Positions 55,501-63,799 are shown, numbered from the stretch's first letter. The stretch is DNA of 64,000 nt from Pseudovibrio axinellae (GCF_900110875.1 NZ_FOFM01000006.1:124001-188000), one strand, 5' to 3'. Made by a program: numbers and translations. The notes: generated by a model from the letters alone, not told the origin.

Positions 55501-56445
55501 CTAGGGGCGCAAACACACCTGGAAGATCTGCTGAGTGATCTCCCGCAAATCGGGATCATCAGGCCTGGCATTGAGGTCGTCCCAAACGGCTGCGCGCTTC
55601 ATCTGCAGGGCAGTACATTTACAAGCCTGCCTGCATTGTTCAACATCCACACTTTGACTACAAACTTCCAAACAGGATTGCTGAAAATTTCTGAGCTGAA
55701 TATCTCCAAACGCACCAGCTGTAACACCAAGCCAAACCGCTCCAAACAAGATTGGCTGGTGTAGAAGGTAGGTTGCCAGCGAATGTCGGCCAAACCACGC
55801 AAACAAACGCAAACCAACGCTCGGCAACGCAGAACCGCGCAAGTACTTCAAAAGGCCGTAGCGCTGGAAGATATCCCCGCAGCCAACCCCGAGTAGAACG
55901 GGTCCCAACCACGGAATAAGTGGCACATAATCAACGGAAACCTCGTGCAAGGAATTCAAACCCAACCAAAAGAACTCAGGATAGGGCAGCACGTAATCCC
56001 CCAGCCAAAGGTATAGAGCAATGATCGCCGCACCACATAGCAACGCAAAAAACGACGGAAGCCTGACAAACGGCAGCGCAAGCAAGCTACACACAGCGAT
56101 CGAATGCAAGATTCCAAACTTAACCCACTGATCTTTAAAGATTAAATATGTGACCACTGAAACCGCAAGAGCTGCAAGCACGACACGAGCTTCCCGCTTC
56201 CAAAACCCCTTCCAGCGGATACCGTTTTTATGCGCAAGCACCAAACTGAACCCGACCAGAAACATAAAACTGCCCGCGATCATCTGCGCAAAGTGCCTCC
56301 ACTCCGGCGCACCAGCCACATCCCATCCCACAATCCCAAACCAGGACAAGTCCCAGGATAGATGGTAGATCGCCATTGCCAGCAAAGCTAACCCACGCGC
56401 AAAATCTGCGAGAATAAGTCGGTCAGACAACGTCTTTTGCGGCAC
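55501..56445 (-). CDS. DUF1624/HGSNAT-like membrane acyltransferase family protein
   Basis: This multi-pass inner-membrane protein of 314 residues has about seven helices. The N-terminal motif RLILADFARGLALLAMAIYHLSWDLSWFGIVGW is typical of DUF1624, which includes the heparan-alpha-glucosaminide N-acetyltransferase-like family. Further segments are GSFMFLVGFSLVLAH and WFGRHSLATYLLHQPILFG near residue 225. The last 80 residues form a hydrophilic, Cys-rich tail (five Cys in CLEVCSQSVDVEQCRQACKC) that is additional to the family core. The acceptor of the acyl group is unknown. No ribosome site was obvious; the Met at 56445 fits the family. Confidence 0.8.
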   Translation of the reverse strand: MPQKTLSDRLILADFARGLALLAMAIYHLSWDLSWFGIVGWDVAGAPEWRHFAQMIAGSFMFLVGFSLVLAHKNGIRWKGFWKREARVVLAALAVSVVTYLIFKDQWVKFGILHSIAVCSLLALPFVRLPSFFALLCGAAIIALYLWLGDYVLPYPEFFWLGLNSLHEVSVDYVPLIPWLGPVLLGVGCGDIFQRYGLLKYLRGSALPSVGLRLFAWFGRHSLATYLLHQPILFGAVWLGVTAGAFGDIQLRNFQQSCLEVCSQSVDVEQCRQACKCTALQMKRAAVWDDLNARPDDPDLREITQQIFQVCLRP

Positions 56446-56612
56446 GGTTTCCCCCTATCTGCCCGAGAACCTTGCGGGAACAACCCCCTACAAACTCGAT
56501 GAATATGTTCAAAAGACATAAACCAACTTACCAAGACAGAAAATCTCTACGGTCCCTAACTCGAAGGAAACCCTGTATAAATCTAGGAGAAAAATAGCCA
56601 AAAGGCTTCGCA

Positions 56613-57104
56613 ATGTCCTGGAACAACCAAGGTTTGGCCCAACGCGCCAGTCACATCTCAGCGGTCTTCCTATTCATATCCGCCCTGCTGATTGTCTTCA
56701 TCGCCTTTGTCTTGCGCCTCCACGACACCGAAAGAAACGCCAGTTCACAATGCGGCATAGCCTCTTGGTACAAACTCACATCCCGGACCGCCAGTGGGGA
56801 TTTAATGGACGCAACCGGCCTCACCGCGGCGCATCTAACCCTGCCGATTGGTACAAACATCCATGTAACCAACCTGCAAAATGGCAAAACACTTACAGTA
56901 ACAGTGAATGACCGCGGCCCTTATGTAAAAAACCGCCTGATAGACTTATCCAAGGCAGCAGCTGCGGAACTTGGCTTTCTAAAAAGCGGCCTGACAGAAG
57001 TACGCATATCCGTACCAGAAGAACTCAAGCAATACCTACGTGGACATGAGTGTAAAAAACATCACGATACATATAATGAGAAGAACACCAACATGTCTGA
57101 ATAA
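56613..57104 (+). CDS. RlpA-like double-psi beta-barrel protein
   Basis: This 163-residue protein has an N-terminal membrane anchor (residues 14-35) rather than a lipobox. It has one RlpA domain: SQCGIASWYKLTSRTASGDLMDATGLTAAHLTLPIGTNIHVTNLQNGKTLTVTVNDRGPYVKNRLIDLSKAAAAELGF. The RlpA double-psi barrel cleaves denuded glycan strands of peptidoglycan; the Asp in NDRGPY and the conserved His in TAAH are kept. No SPOR domain follows. The next gene encodes a DUF1402 protein with transglycosylase-like motifs, which suggests a shared role in cell-wall turnover. The gene follows a short weak ribosome site. Confidence 0.85.
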   Translation: MSWNNQGLAQRASHISAVFLFISALLIVFIAFVLRLHDTERNASSQCGIASWYKLTSRTASGDLMDATGLTAAHLTLPIGTNIHVTNLQNGKTLTVTVNDRGPYVKNRLIDLSKAAAAELGFLKSGLTEVRISVPEELKQYLRGHECKKHHDTYNEKNTNMSE

Positions 57105-57176
57105 AGTTTTAGGAGAATTTCTCTATATATTACGCAATCAAAACTAAATACAATTAAGAACAAGAGTTTGGTTGCT

Positions 57177-58154
57177 ATGATACTGCTATATAAGATAAGT
57201 GCTGCCCTCTTTGTTACAGCCCTGTTACTTCCTGCAAGTTCAATATTAACGGAGCCGGCAGAGGCAAATGTCCCTCTTGTCGTCCCCGCTGGCAATCGCT
57301 TAAAGATTCAGCCTGATATTCCCAGCGCATCCCTCACCCGCACGCAAGCGTTCAATCGCACATACGATAAGAAATTCCGGCGCATTCTCTCCGTTTTAAA
57401 ACGTGAAAACCGACTCATTAGAAAAATCAAAAAGGTAGCCAACCTTTATGCAATTGATCCTGTTCATATTTTGGGGGCTATCGTCGGCGAACATACATAC
57501 AACTACGACAGTATGGACAGCGCACAGGGGTACTACATGAAGGCACTCCAATATGCAAAAATCCCGATTTCTTTCCAATATGATGGTGAAAAAGTCTGGA
57601 GTTTCGTTACACGGCCGCAGTTCAATAAATGTCGTAGAGAAGAGACCAGCAACAGCCGTTGGAGATGCTACGAGCTCGTCTGGAACACTGCATTCATGGG
57701 TAGGACAGTCGGCGGCGTCCGTTATCCGCGCCAGCCATTTCACCGCGCATTTTTCAGACCAATGTTTGCAGGGCAGAGTTTCGGCTTAGGCCAGATTACA
57801 CCGCTTACTGCATTGAAGATGAACGACATGGTGACCAGCATCAGCGGCCTCCCGAAGCTCAATTCAAAAGATGCATCCGGTCTATATAAGACAGTAATGG
57901 ACCCCAACAAATCAATCCATTACACCGCAGCAGTCTTGAGGGATGCAATCAACGCCTACAAAAAAGTAGCGAATGTCGATATCTCCAAAAACCCAGGCAT
58001 CACGTCAACACTATATAATCTCGGCAACCCTTGGGAACGTGCGATTTCTTATAGAAACAAACGCAGGATAAGACCCTCTCACCTTCCCCGTGAAAACTAT
58101 TACGGTTGGCTTATCAATGCACGCATTGAAGAGCTAAGAGCAGTCCTTCGTTAA
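57177..58154 (+). CDS. DUF1402 protein with lytic-transglycosylase-like motifs
   Basis: This 325-residue exported protein has a signal peptide (residues 1-30, ending PAEA) and is of the DUF1402 family of alphaproteobacteria. The sequence has the plan of a lysozyme-like lytic transglycosylase: a possible catalytic Glu105 in LGAIVGEHTYNYD, then a distant GQSFGLGQITPLTAL (199-213) like the GxMQIxPxTA motif, with a longer insert between them. Such enzymes cleave peptidoglycan strands. This functional reading is inference; the family is uncharacterised to my knowledge. It lies 72 bases after the RlpA gene on the same strand. Confidence 0.8.
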   Translation: MILLYKISAALFVTALLLPASSILTEPAEANVPLVVPAGNRLKIQPDIPSASLTRTQAFNRTYDKKFRRILSVLKRENRLIRKIKKVANLYAIDPVHILGAIVGEHTYNYDSMDSAQGYYMKALQYAKIPISFQYDGEKVWSFVTRPQFNKCRREETSNSRWRCYELVWNTAFMGRTVGGVRYPRQPFHRAFFRPMFAGQSFGLGQITPLTALKMNDMVTSISGLPKLNSKDASGLYKTVMDPNKSIHYTAAVLRDAINAYKKVANVDISKNPGITSTLYNLGNPWERAISYRNKRRIRPSHLPRENYYGWLINARIEELRAVLR

Positions 58155-58159
58155 AACCA

Positions 58160-58181
58160 GCGGGGAGTAAGACCTCCCCGC
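58160..58181. terminator. Hairpin between the DUF1402 and MBL genes
   Basis: A perfect 8-bp stem (58160-58167 with 58174-58181) with a 6-base loop lies between convergent genes. On the minus strand TGGTTTT follows; on the plus strand there is little T. A moderate terminator. Confidence 0.6.
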
Positions 58182-58204
58182 CTCACAGCTAAGTTCAGAT
58201 CTAT

Positions 58205-58870
58205 CTATTTCAAATACGGGTTGTTCAGCTTTTCATGGCCAATTGTTGATGCAGGGCCATGGCCTGGTAAAAATGTAACATCATCTCCAAGCGGGATAAG
58301 CTTGTCTTTGATTGAAGAAATAAGCGTCTCATGGTTTCCACCCGGCAAATCAGTGCGCCCAACTGAGCCAGCAAACAGAACATCCCCTGAGATTGCCAGT
58401 TTCAGTTCCGCGTTGAAGAACACTACATGCCCTGGTGCGTGACCTGGGCAGTGCAACACCTGAAACTCAGCACCTCCGGCAGTAACCACATCCCCTTCTT
58501 CAAGCCACTGATCAGGCTCGACTTTCCTCACTGAATCCAGACCAAACTGCTTCGCTTGCTCTTCAACACGATCAATCAGAGGGCGGTCATCCACATGTGG
58601 TCCAATGACCTTGACGCGTAACGTCTCAGCCAATTCAGCAGCACCGCCAATGTGGTCAATGTGTCCATGAGTGATCAGAATATGTTCAACGCTAACATCA
58701 AGTTCCTTCAGCGCCGCAAGAATTTGGTCCACATCCCCGCCAGGGTCAACAACAACGGCTTTACGCGTAGCCTTATTCCAAACGATGCTACAGTTTTGCT
58801 GGAAGGCCGTTACCGGAACAACAGTAATCTGTATCCCAGACAAATCTGCTTTATTGCTGGCATCACTCAT
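58205..58870 (-). CDS. Metallo-beta-lactamase-fold hydrolase (GloB-like)
   Basis: This 221-residue cytosolic hydrolase has the MBL metal site: THGHIDHIGG, later CPGHAPGHVVF, SGDVLFAGSVGRTDLPGG and LPGHGPASTIGHEK. The length and the final segment match the YcbL/glyoxalase II-like group of small thioester hydrolases found in proteobacteria. The natural substrate is probably S-lactoylglutathione or a related thioester, but this is not shown. The start at 58870 gives MSDASNKAD; an upstream in-frame start at 58921 would add 17 residues that lack family similarity. It is convergent with the DUF1402 gene. Confidence 0.88.
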   Translation of the reverse strand: MSDASNKADLSGIQITVVPVTAFQQNCSIVWNKATRKAVVVDPGGDVDQILAALKELDVSVEHILITHGHIDHIGGAAELAETLRVKVIGPHVDDRPLIDRVEEQAKQFGLDSVRKVEPDQWLEEGDVVTAGGAEFQVLHCPGHAPGHVVFFNAELKLAISGDVLFAGSVGRTDLPGGNHETLISSIKDKLIPLGDDVTFLPGHGPASTIGHEKLNNPYLK

Positions 58871-59414
58871 ATGCGCTTCATCTCCAAATTCCAAACTCTG
58901 CGCACCATACAGTAATCGCATTAGGCGGGCTACACGTCTGCTCAGTTAAACTAAGCAATTCTCACCCATCAAAAACAACTCTAAACATACATAATAACAA
59001 TTACCCCTTATAATTGCAAAGTCAGTCTAAACTGAAAAATTATTTCTATATTGAAAATCAATAGGATTGATATGTTTTATGAAATTAATTCTCGTCATCT
59101 ATTTTATGTCGAGATCCCCTATTTAACAGGGATTTACATCTACCTTCCCTAGGAAAAGCTTGCTCTATTACAAAACTGAACCCTATTATACGGGGCGATT
59201 TGTGAAGACTGTCTCTGTTGACCTGACCAATAGTCTCATTTGGTCAAGCAACTCTGGAGTGTTCACAGTATATGGCAGGTAGAAGCTCTGAGCAAACGAC
59301 CCACTAAGACATTCGATTTGATATTTTGTGTGTTTTCGGAGGAGCAGTTGGCTTTGATAAAGCGAGTACATGCGGATACTGGCAGGTTAAGTCCGCAGGA
59401 AAGGCGATATTGTA
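58871..59414. other. AT-rich intergenic region with a 7-bp-arm palindrome
   Basis: This 544-base divergent region upstream of the MBL and cold-shock genes is AT-rich from 58960 to 59170. Its only clear structure is the palindrome at 59224-59246. Open frames on the minus strand around 59186-59371 have no ribosome site and no recognised product. Confidence 0.45.
59224..59246. promoter_or_regulatory. TGACCAA-N9-TTGGTCA palindrome
   Basis: A perfect 7-bp inverted repeat with a 9-base spacer lies 169 bases upstream of the cold-shock gene start and 354 from the MBL gene start. Its size and symmetry fit an operator for a TetR- or similar dimeric repressor. The regulator is unknown. A partial copy occurs at 43211-43230. 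Confidence 0.55.
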
Positions 59415-60062
59415 ATGCATAATGGGAATTCGGGTCGTCGGCCACGCAGCAAGCGCGGCGGCAAACGCGAATTTGGGGATTCGCAGAATTTCGGCCCGGA
59501 GTTTGGGGCACCAGTGTATTTTCCAAATGATTCCGAGCGCGATGCCTTTGCGCCTCCTTCTAGGGAAAATGAGCGCAGGAGCCCCTATGGTAACCGCAAT
59601 CCGGGAGGGTATGGCGGCGACCGCAATAACAGCTATCAAGCAAGTGGTTCTGGCGACAATGACCGCGGGGGATATGCTAATCGTGAAGGCGGAGGCGGCG
59701 GAGGAAACTTTCGCGATGGACCAAACGGCGGCGGAGGTGGACGACGCAGTTACCCACCCGTCGAACGTGGCCCTCGTCAGTTAGGCGTCGTTAAATTCTT
59801 CAAATTAGACAAAGGCTTCGGCTTCATCACGCCGGATGTAGGCGAAGCTGATGTCTTCGTCCATATCTCAGCAGTTGAACGCTCCGGCTTAACAACACTT
59901 GACAGTGGCCAACGCATCTCGTTCGAAACGGAGCCGGATCGTCGAGGCAAAGGTCCAAAAGCGGTTGAGCTACGTCTGGAAGATGGCCCAACGGCCTCCT
60001 CAGAAGAGTCACAAGCTGAACCAGAGATGAGCAACGATCTTGACAGCGTAGGTCAGGATTAG
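59415..60062 (+). CDS. Cold-shock-domain protein with Gly/Arg-rich N-terminus
   Basis: This 215-residue protein joins a disordered N-terminus to a C-terminal cold shock domain (about 121-190: LGVVKFFKLDKGFGFITPDVGEADVFVHISAVERSGL). The RNA-binding motifs RNP1 (KGFGFI) and RNP2 (VFVHI) are both present. The first 118 residues are basic near the start and rich in Gly, Arg, Asn and Tyr, with GGYGGDRNN and runs of Gly, resembling the RGG regions of eukaryotic RNA-binding proteins. A short acidic tail ends it. It probably binds single-stranded RNA. The start ATG at 59415 follows GGAAAGGCG. A terminator follows. Confidence 0.88.
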   Translation: MHNGNSGRRPRSKRGGKREFGDSQNFGPEFGAPVYFPNDSERDAFAPPSRENERRSPYGNRNPGGYGGDRNNSYQASGSGDNDRGGYANREGGGGGGNFRDGPNGGGGGRRSYPPVERGPRQLGVVKFFKLDKGFGFITPDVGEADVFVHISAVERSGLTTLDSGQRISFETEPDRRGKGPKAVELRLEDGPTASSEESQAEPEMSNDLDSVGQD

Positions 60063-60087
60063 CCCTCCTGACCCCTTCATTGAATAA

Positions 60088-60118
60088 CTAAAGGCAGCAA
60101 TTCGCTGCCTTTAGTTTT
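60088..60118 (+). terminator. Terminator after the cold-shock gene
   Basis: A perfect 11-bp stem (60088-60098 with 60104-60114) with a 5-base loop is followed by TTTT. It lies 25 bases after the stop codon. Confidence 0.87.
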
Positions 60119-60254
60119 AGGAGAAAGAGACACGTTTGCTTCTTGTTTCTAACAACGCCCTCAGCCTATAAGTCCAGTAACACCCATTCATAAAAAGCGC
60201 CTCAAGAGACTTCGCCTCCAAGCTGCGCATAATAAAGACTAACAGGCGCATATC

Positions 60255-61109
60255 ATGAACTACCGGCACATTTATCATGCAGGCAATATCGGCGACGTAC
60301 TGAAGCATATCGTGCTTGCCAACATACTGAAGTATCTTCAGAAGAAAGACGCCGCCTATAGAGTGCTGGACACTCATGCCGGCATCGGCCTGTATGACCT
60401 TACCTCCGAGAAATCTCAGAAAACCGGCGAATGGCAGCAAGGCGTTGGCAAAGTGCTAGAGAACCTTGATGCTGCTCCTGGTCCAGTCAAGAACGCTTTG
60501 GTTCCCTGGCTGGAAACCGTCGAGAACCTCAACCCTGGAGGTGGCGTCCACTTTTATCCCGGCTCCCCGGAAATTGCTTGCATGCTGGCGCGAAAGCAGG
60601 ACCGCTTAACGCTAACGGAGCTTCATCCAGAAGATTTTGAAGAACTGAAAAACAATTACGGCGGGGACAAAAAAGTCAAGGTAATTGCCCTGGATGCATG
60701 GCTTGCATTAGGCAGTTTCCTTCCACCAAAAGAGCGACGCGGCGTCGTACTTATTGACCCTGCATTTGAAGTTGAAGATGAATTCGACCGACTGGCTGAT
60801 GGTATCATCCGTGGCTGGAAGAGATGGCAAACTGGCATTTTCGCTATATGGTACCCCGTCAAAAGCCACCGCACGGTCGACCAACTTGTTGCAACACTTA
60901 AAGAAGCGGGAATTCGCAACACAATTAAACTAGAGCTTTCCGCAGGTCAGGTCAGCAGCGACCAGCCGATGAAGTCCAGTGGAATGCTAGTCATCAACCC
61001 ACCTTGGACTCTGACAAAAGACATGAATGCTGCCTTACCATGGCTTTGCCAAACACTATCGCAAGGTAAGGGCGCAAAATGGTCTGTCGAGCAGGTCATC
61101 ACTGAATAA
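60255..61109 (+). CDS. rlmJ: 23S rRNA (adenine2030-N6)-methyltransferase RlmJ
   Basis: RlmJ methylates A2030 of 23S rRNA using S-adenosylmethionine, 284 residues. The N-terminal family signature MNYRHIYHAGNIGDVLKHIVL, the DTHAGIGLYDL motif that binds the cofactor, the FYPGSPEIA segment and the C-terminal SSGMLVINPPW are all present. The catalytic motif IV is IDPAFE at residues 167-172 where most members have IDPPYE or IDPPFE, so the second Pro is Ala170 (codons GAC CCT GCA TTT read directly). The change is mild and the enzyme may be active. It is monocistronic, with a weak ribosome site. Confidence 0.93.
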   Translation: MNYRHIYHAGNIGDVLKHIVLANILKYLQKKDAAYRVLDTHAGIGLYDLTSEKSQKTGEWQQGVGKVLENLDAAPGPVKNALVPWLETVENLNPGGGVHFYPGSPEIACMLARKQDRLTLTELHPEDFEELKNNYGGDKKVKVIALDAWLALGSFLPPKERRGVVLIDPAFEVEDEFDRLADGIIRGWKRWQTGIFAIWYPVKSHRTVDQLVATLKEAGIRNTIKLELSAGQVSSDQPMKSSGMLVINPPWTLTKDMNAALPWLCQTLSQGKGAKWSVEQVITE

Positions 61110-61285
61110 CCCCCCAGAACCTTCAATTGACCAGAAACCGCAAATCACTGAATGCTAAATGCGCAGACTAAAGCCATGCGCATTTAGTGCCTTCTCACAA
61201 CTCCTATTTAGTGGGCTGGTGCATCCAAGCTCCCGCACATAGCTTTTACTGCTCAGAACCAGCAGTCTTTCCGTGGAGAGTGTTT

Positions 61286-61801
61286 ATGCGCACAAAGTCA
61301 ATCCTCACCATATTGGTTACAGCAGCATTGGGTGTTGCTACCGGGTCGACGTACGCAGCTGATATGGGAACCTACGAGGAGCCCACTGCTCAGATCGATG
61401 ACGAAGATATCATCAACCCTGATGAAAAGGTCTATTTTGGATGGTCAGGCACCTACCTGCCAGAATGCGACTCCCGCAAAGCCCAAAGGGCGGTATCCCG
61501 CCAAATTGCACGTGCTGTCCCAAGCTATTACGATGGTCGGAAAATCAAGCTTATGGAAGACATCCATGAGTCAGAGTTCATAATCGGACAACCGAGCCCA
61601 GTTGCACGACGCTATTGCAATGGCGTTGCCATACTCACAGACGACACACGCCATCGTATCTACTATGCTCTTGTCCAGTATGATGGTTTCCTCGGAATTT
61701 CTTGGAGTGTTAAAGCCTGCATCGATGGTCTCGACAAATTCAGAGTTTATGACGGCCAGTGCAGAACAGTTCGTCCAGAACAAGAAATCATTCCGCGATA
61801 A
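61286..61801 (+). CDS. Secreted protein of unknown function
   Basis: This 171-residue protein has a signal peptide (ILTILVTAALGVATGSTYAA, residues 6-25). The mature part has an acidic N-terminal stretch (EEPTAQIDDEDIINPDE). Four cysteines follow, in LPECDSRK, RRYCNGVA, VKACIDG and DGQCRTV, probably forming two disulfides. The segments YFGWSGTYLPECDSRKAQRAV and VARRYCNGVAILTDDTRHRIYYALVQYDGFLGISWSVKAC suggest a compact periplasmic domain. I do not recognise the family with certainty. The ATG at 61286 has GGAG upstream; an in-frame start at 61187 would add 33 unsuitable residues. Confidence 0.72.
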   Translation: MRTKSILTILVTAALGVATGSTYAADMGTYEEPTAQIDDEDIINPDEKVYFGWSGTYLPECDSRKAQRAVSRQIARAVPSYYDGRKIKLMEDIHESEFIIGQPSPVARRYCNGVAILTDDTRHRIYYALVQYDGFLGISWSVKACIDGLDKFRVYDGQCRTVRPEQEIIPR

Positions 61802-61907
61802 CGCCCCTTGCTCAACGCGAAAAAGCACTTGCTACATCATGCCTCGTTGGACTGATTGATCGAAGGTTCTATATCTCGTCAAAAATCAGTCCTACAGGTT
61901 TTGGCAG

Positions 61908-62435
61908 ATGAAGCACTACCTCGGCTACGCCAGCCACGATGGCCAGACGCAGAAGATAATTGACAAAATTGCAAATACTCTTGAACACAAGGGGCATAAT
62001 GTTGTCTTACTGCCCCTTGTTACAGGCGAAGAACCCCTTCCACGTGACCTCAGCGTAGCAAGAATAGTCATCGGGGCACCCATCCGCTACGGCTTCCACC
62101 TGCGCCCGGCACGAGTATTCATAAGACGTAATCTTGATGACCTGAACCATGCCCAAACTTCGTTCTTCTCAGTCAACCTAACGGCAAGAAAGCCAGGCAA
62201 AGATACTCCAGAAAACAATGAGTATTTGAGGAAATTCCTCACCAAATCAAAGTTTCAACCGAAACACACCGCAGTGTTTGCAGGAGCTCTAAATTACCCA
62301 AACTATAAGCCGTGGGATCGTTTAATGATCCAGCTCATCATGAAAATGACAAACGGCCCAACCGACCCCAAACGCTCGACTGAATTTACAAATTGGACCG
62401 CAGTTCAGGATTTCGCGATCAGTCTTAGCCCATAG
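61908..62435 (+). CDS. hemG: Menaquinone-dependent protoporphyrinogen oxidase (HemG)
   Basis: HemG oxidises protoporphyrinogen IX to protoporphyrin IX in haem synthesis, with FMN and a quinone, 175 residues. The flavodoxin-like fold is typical: YASHDGQTQKIIDKIAN at the N-terminus, VIGAPIRYGFHLRPARVFIRRN, FSVNLTARKPGKDTPENNEYLRKFL and AGALNYPNYKPWDRLMIQLIMKM. These segments match E. coli HemG closely, including the long insert that binds the membrane. HemG is best known in gammaproteobacteria, and most alphaproteobacteria use HemJ, so its presence here may reflect transfer. It is not near other haem genes. Confidence 0.9.
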   Translation: MKHYLGYASHDGQTQKIIDKIANTLEHKGHNVVLLPLVTGEEPLPRDLSVARIVIGAPIRYGFHLRPARVFIRRNLDDLNHAQTSFFSVNLTARKPGKDTPENNEYLRKFLTKSKFQPKHTAVFAGALNYPNYKPWDRLMIQLIMKMTNGPTDPKRSTEFTNWTAVQDFAISLSP

Positions 62436-62536
62436 ATCAGAGCCTGCCCCAGTGTACGAAGCCACTTGCAAAATAGGAAGAAACGCGGATATCGTGCAGG
62501 CCAAATTAATACTCTATTGGTTTACAGGTGGCTGCT

Positions 62537-63154
62537 ATGCAAATTCTTCGCTCTTCCAGCGCGTCCCCGTTTGGTCGAAAAATCAAAATTGCGCTTTATG
62601 TTCTGGGGCTTGCGGATAAAGTAGAAGTTAAAGAAGCGAAGACGCTAGATCCAAACGACACACTCCGCAAACAAAACCCGCTTGGAAAAATCCCTTGCCT
62701 CATCCTTGAGGATGACAACGTTCTCTATGACAGTCGCGTCATCACAGAGTATCTTGATTATCTGGCTGGCGGAGAAAAACTCATTCCCGCAGGTGCAGAA
62801 CGGTTTGAAATCTTGACCAAGCAAGCACTCGCAGATGGTATTTGTGATGCTGCAATCCAAATCGTCTACGAAAGCCGCATGCGCCCGGAGAACAAGCAAC
62901 ACTCAGAGTGGGTTGAGTATCAGCAAAGCAAAGTTGATCGCGCACTGGCCTCGTTTGAAAGCAAGCCACTACCGCCAGTTCAGCACAACTCACCCGATGC
63001 AGCGCAGATCGCTCTTGCATGTGCTCTGGGTTATCTAGACCTCAGGTTCGCAGGTGCTTGGCGCAAGTCCTACCCAAAACTCGTCGCATGGCTCGATGAT
63101 TTCGCATCAAGCATTCCTGCATTTGACAAGACTAAACCTGAACTAGTGGCCTAA
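62537..63154 (+). CDS. Glutathione S-transferase (copy 1)
   Basis: This 205-residue cytosolic GST has a thioredoxin-like N-terminal domain (ILRSSSASPFGRKIKIALYVLGL, then NPLGKIPCLILEDDNVLYDSRVITEYLD with the cis-Pro and the glutathione-binding Asp-Ser) and a helical C-terminal domain with ALACALGYLDLRF. A Ser near residue 9 probably activates glutathione. The substrate is unknown; relatives act in detoxification. The ATG at 62537 follows AGGTGG; a GTG at 62528 overlaps that site. The next gene, 8 bases downstream, is a paralogue. Confidence 0.9.
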   Translation: MQILRSSSASPFGRKIKIALYVLGLADKVEVKEAKTLDPNDTLRKQNPLGKIPCLILEDDNVLYDSRVITEYLDYLAGGEKLIPAGAERFEILTKQALADGICDAAIQIVYESRMRPENKQHSEWVEYQQSKVDRALASFESKPLPPVQHNSPDAAQIALACALGYLDLRFAGAWRKSYPKLVAWLDDFASSIPAFDKTKPELVA

Positions 63155-63162
63155 GCGAAGTT

Positions 63163-63795
63163 ATGAACATACTCCGAACATCAACCACCTCACCGTATGG
63201 TCGGAAAGCTCGAATTGCAGCAGCGGTTCTAGGCATTCAGGATCAGGTGAAAGTCGACTGGGCAGATACAAGGGCGAGCGAAGGCTCTTTGTATGAACAA
63301 AACCCTCTTGCGAAAGTGCCGACGCTTCTAATGGCTGACGGCGAAACCGTTTACGACAGCCGTGTCGTCATTGAGCTGTTGGACACTCTGGCTGGCGGCG
63401 GCAAACTCATCCCATCAGATGAAACACGCATTTCTGTTCTAACACGGCAGGCAATGGCAGATGGCATCACTGATGCTGCGGTACAGGCTCAGGTAGAGGC
63501 AAGGAACCACCCAGAAGAGCACCAGAACCATGTCTGGATCGAACGCCAACAAGGAAAAGTTGATCGCACTTTGAAGGCGTTCAACGACACTCCGTTGCCA
63601 ACGCCAGACCAAACCCATGGAATTCCGGATTGCGCTCAGATCGCACTTGCGTGTGCACTAGGTTATCTAGATCTACGCGCGAACGGAGATTGGCGACACC
63701 AGCACCCAGAACTGGTGCGTTGGCATGCTGCCTTTATCGAGCAAGTTCCAGCCTACAACGAAACGCTGGCACCTGAGATGCTTGAAAAAAGCTGA
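63163..63795 (+). CDS. Glutathione S-transferase (copy 2)
   Basis: This 210-residue paralogue of the previous protein has the same plan: ILRTSTTSPYGRKARIAAAVLGI, NPLAKVPTLLMADGETVYDSRVVIELLD and ALACALGYLDLRA. The active-site Ser/Thr region TSTTSPYGRK has more Thr. The two are moderately similar and lie 8 bases apart on the same strand, so they form an operon produced by tandem duplication. Their substrates may have diverged. A terminator is shared with the convergent barrel gene. Confidence 0.9.
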   Translation: MNILRTSTTSPYGRKARIAAAVLGIQDQVKVDWADTRASEGSLYEQNPLAKVPTLLMADGETVYDSRVVIELLDTLAGGGKLIPSDETRISVLTRQAMADGITDAAVQAQVEARNHPEEHQNHVWIERQQGKVDRTLKAFNDTPLPTPDQTHGIPDCAQIALACALGYLDLRANGDWRHQHPELVRWHAAFIEQVPAYNETLAPEMLEKS

Positions 63796-63799
63796 CCAA

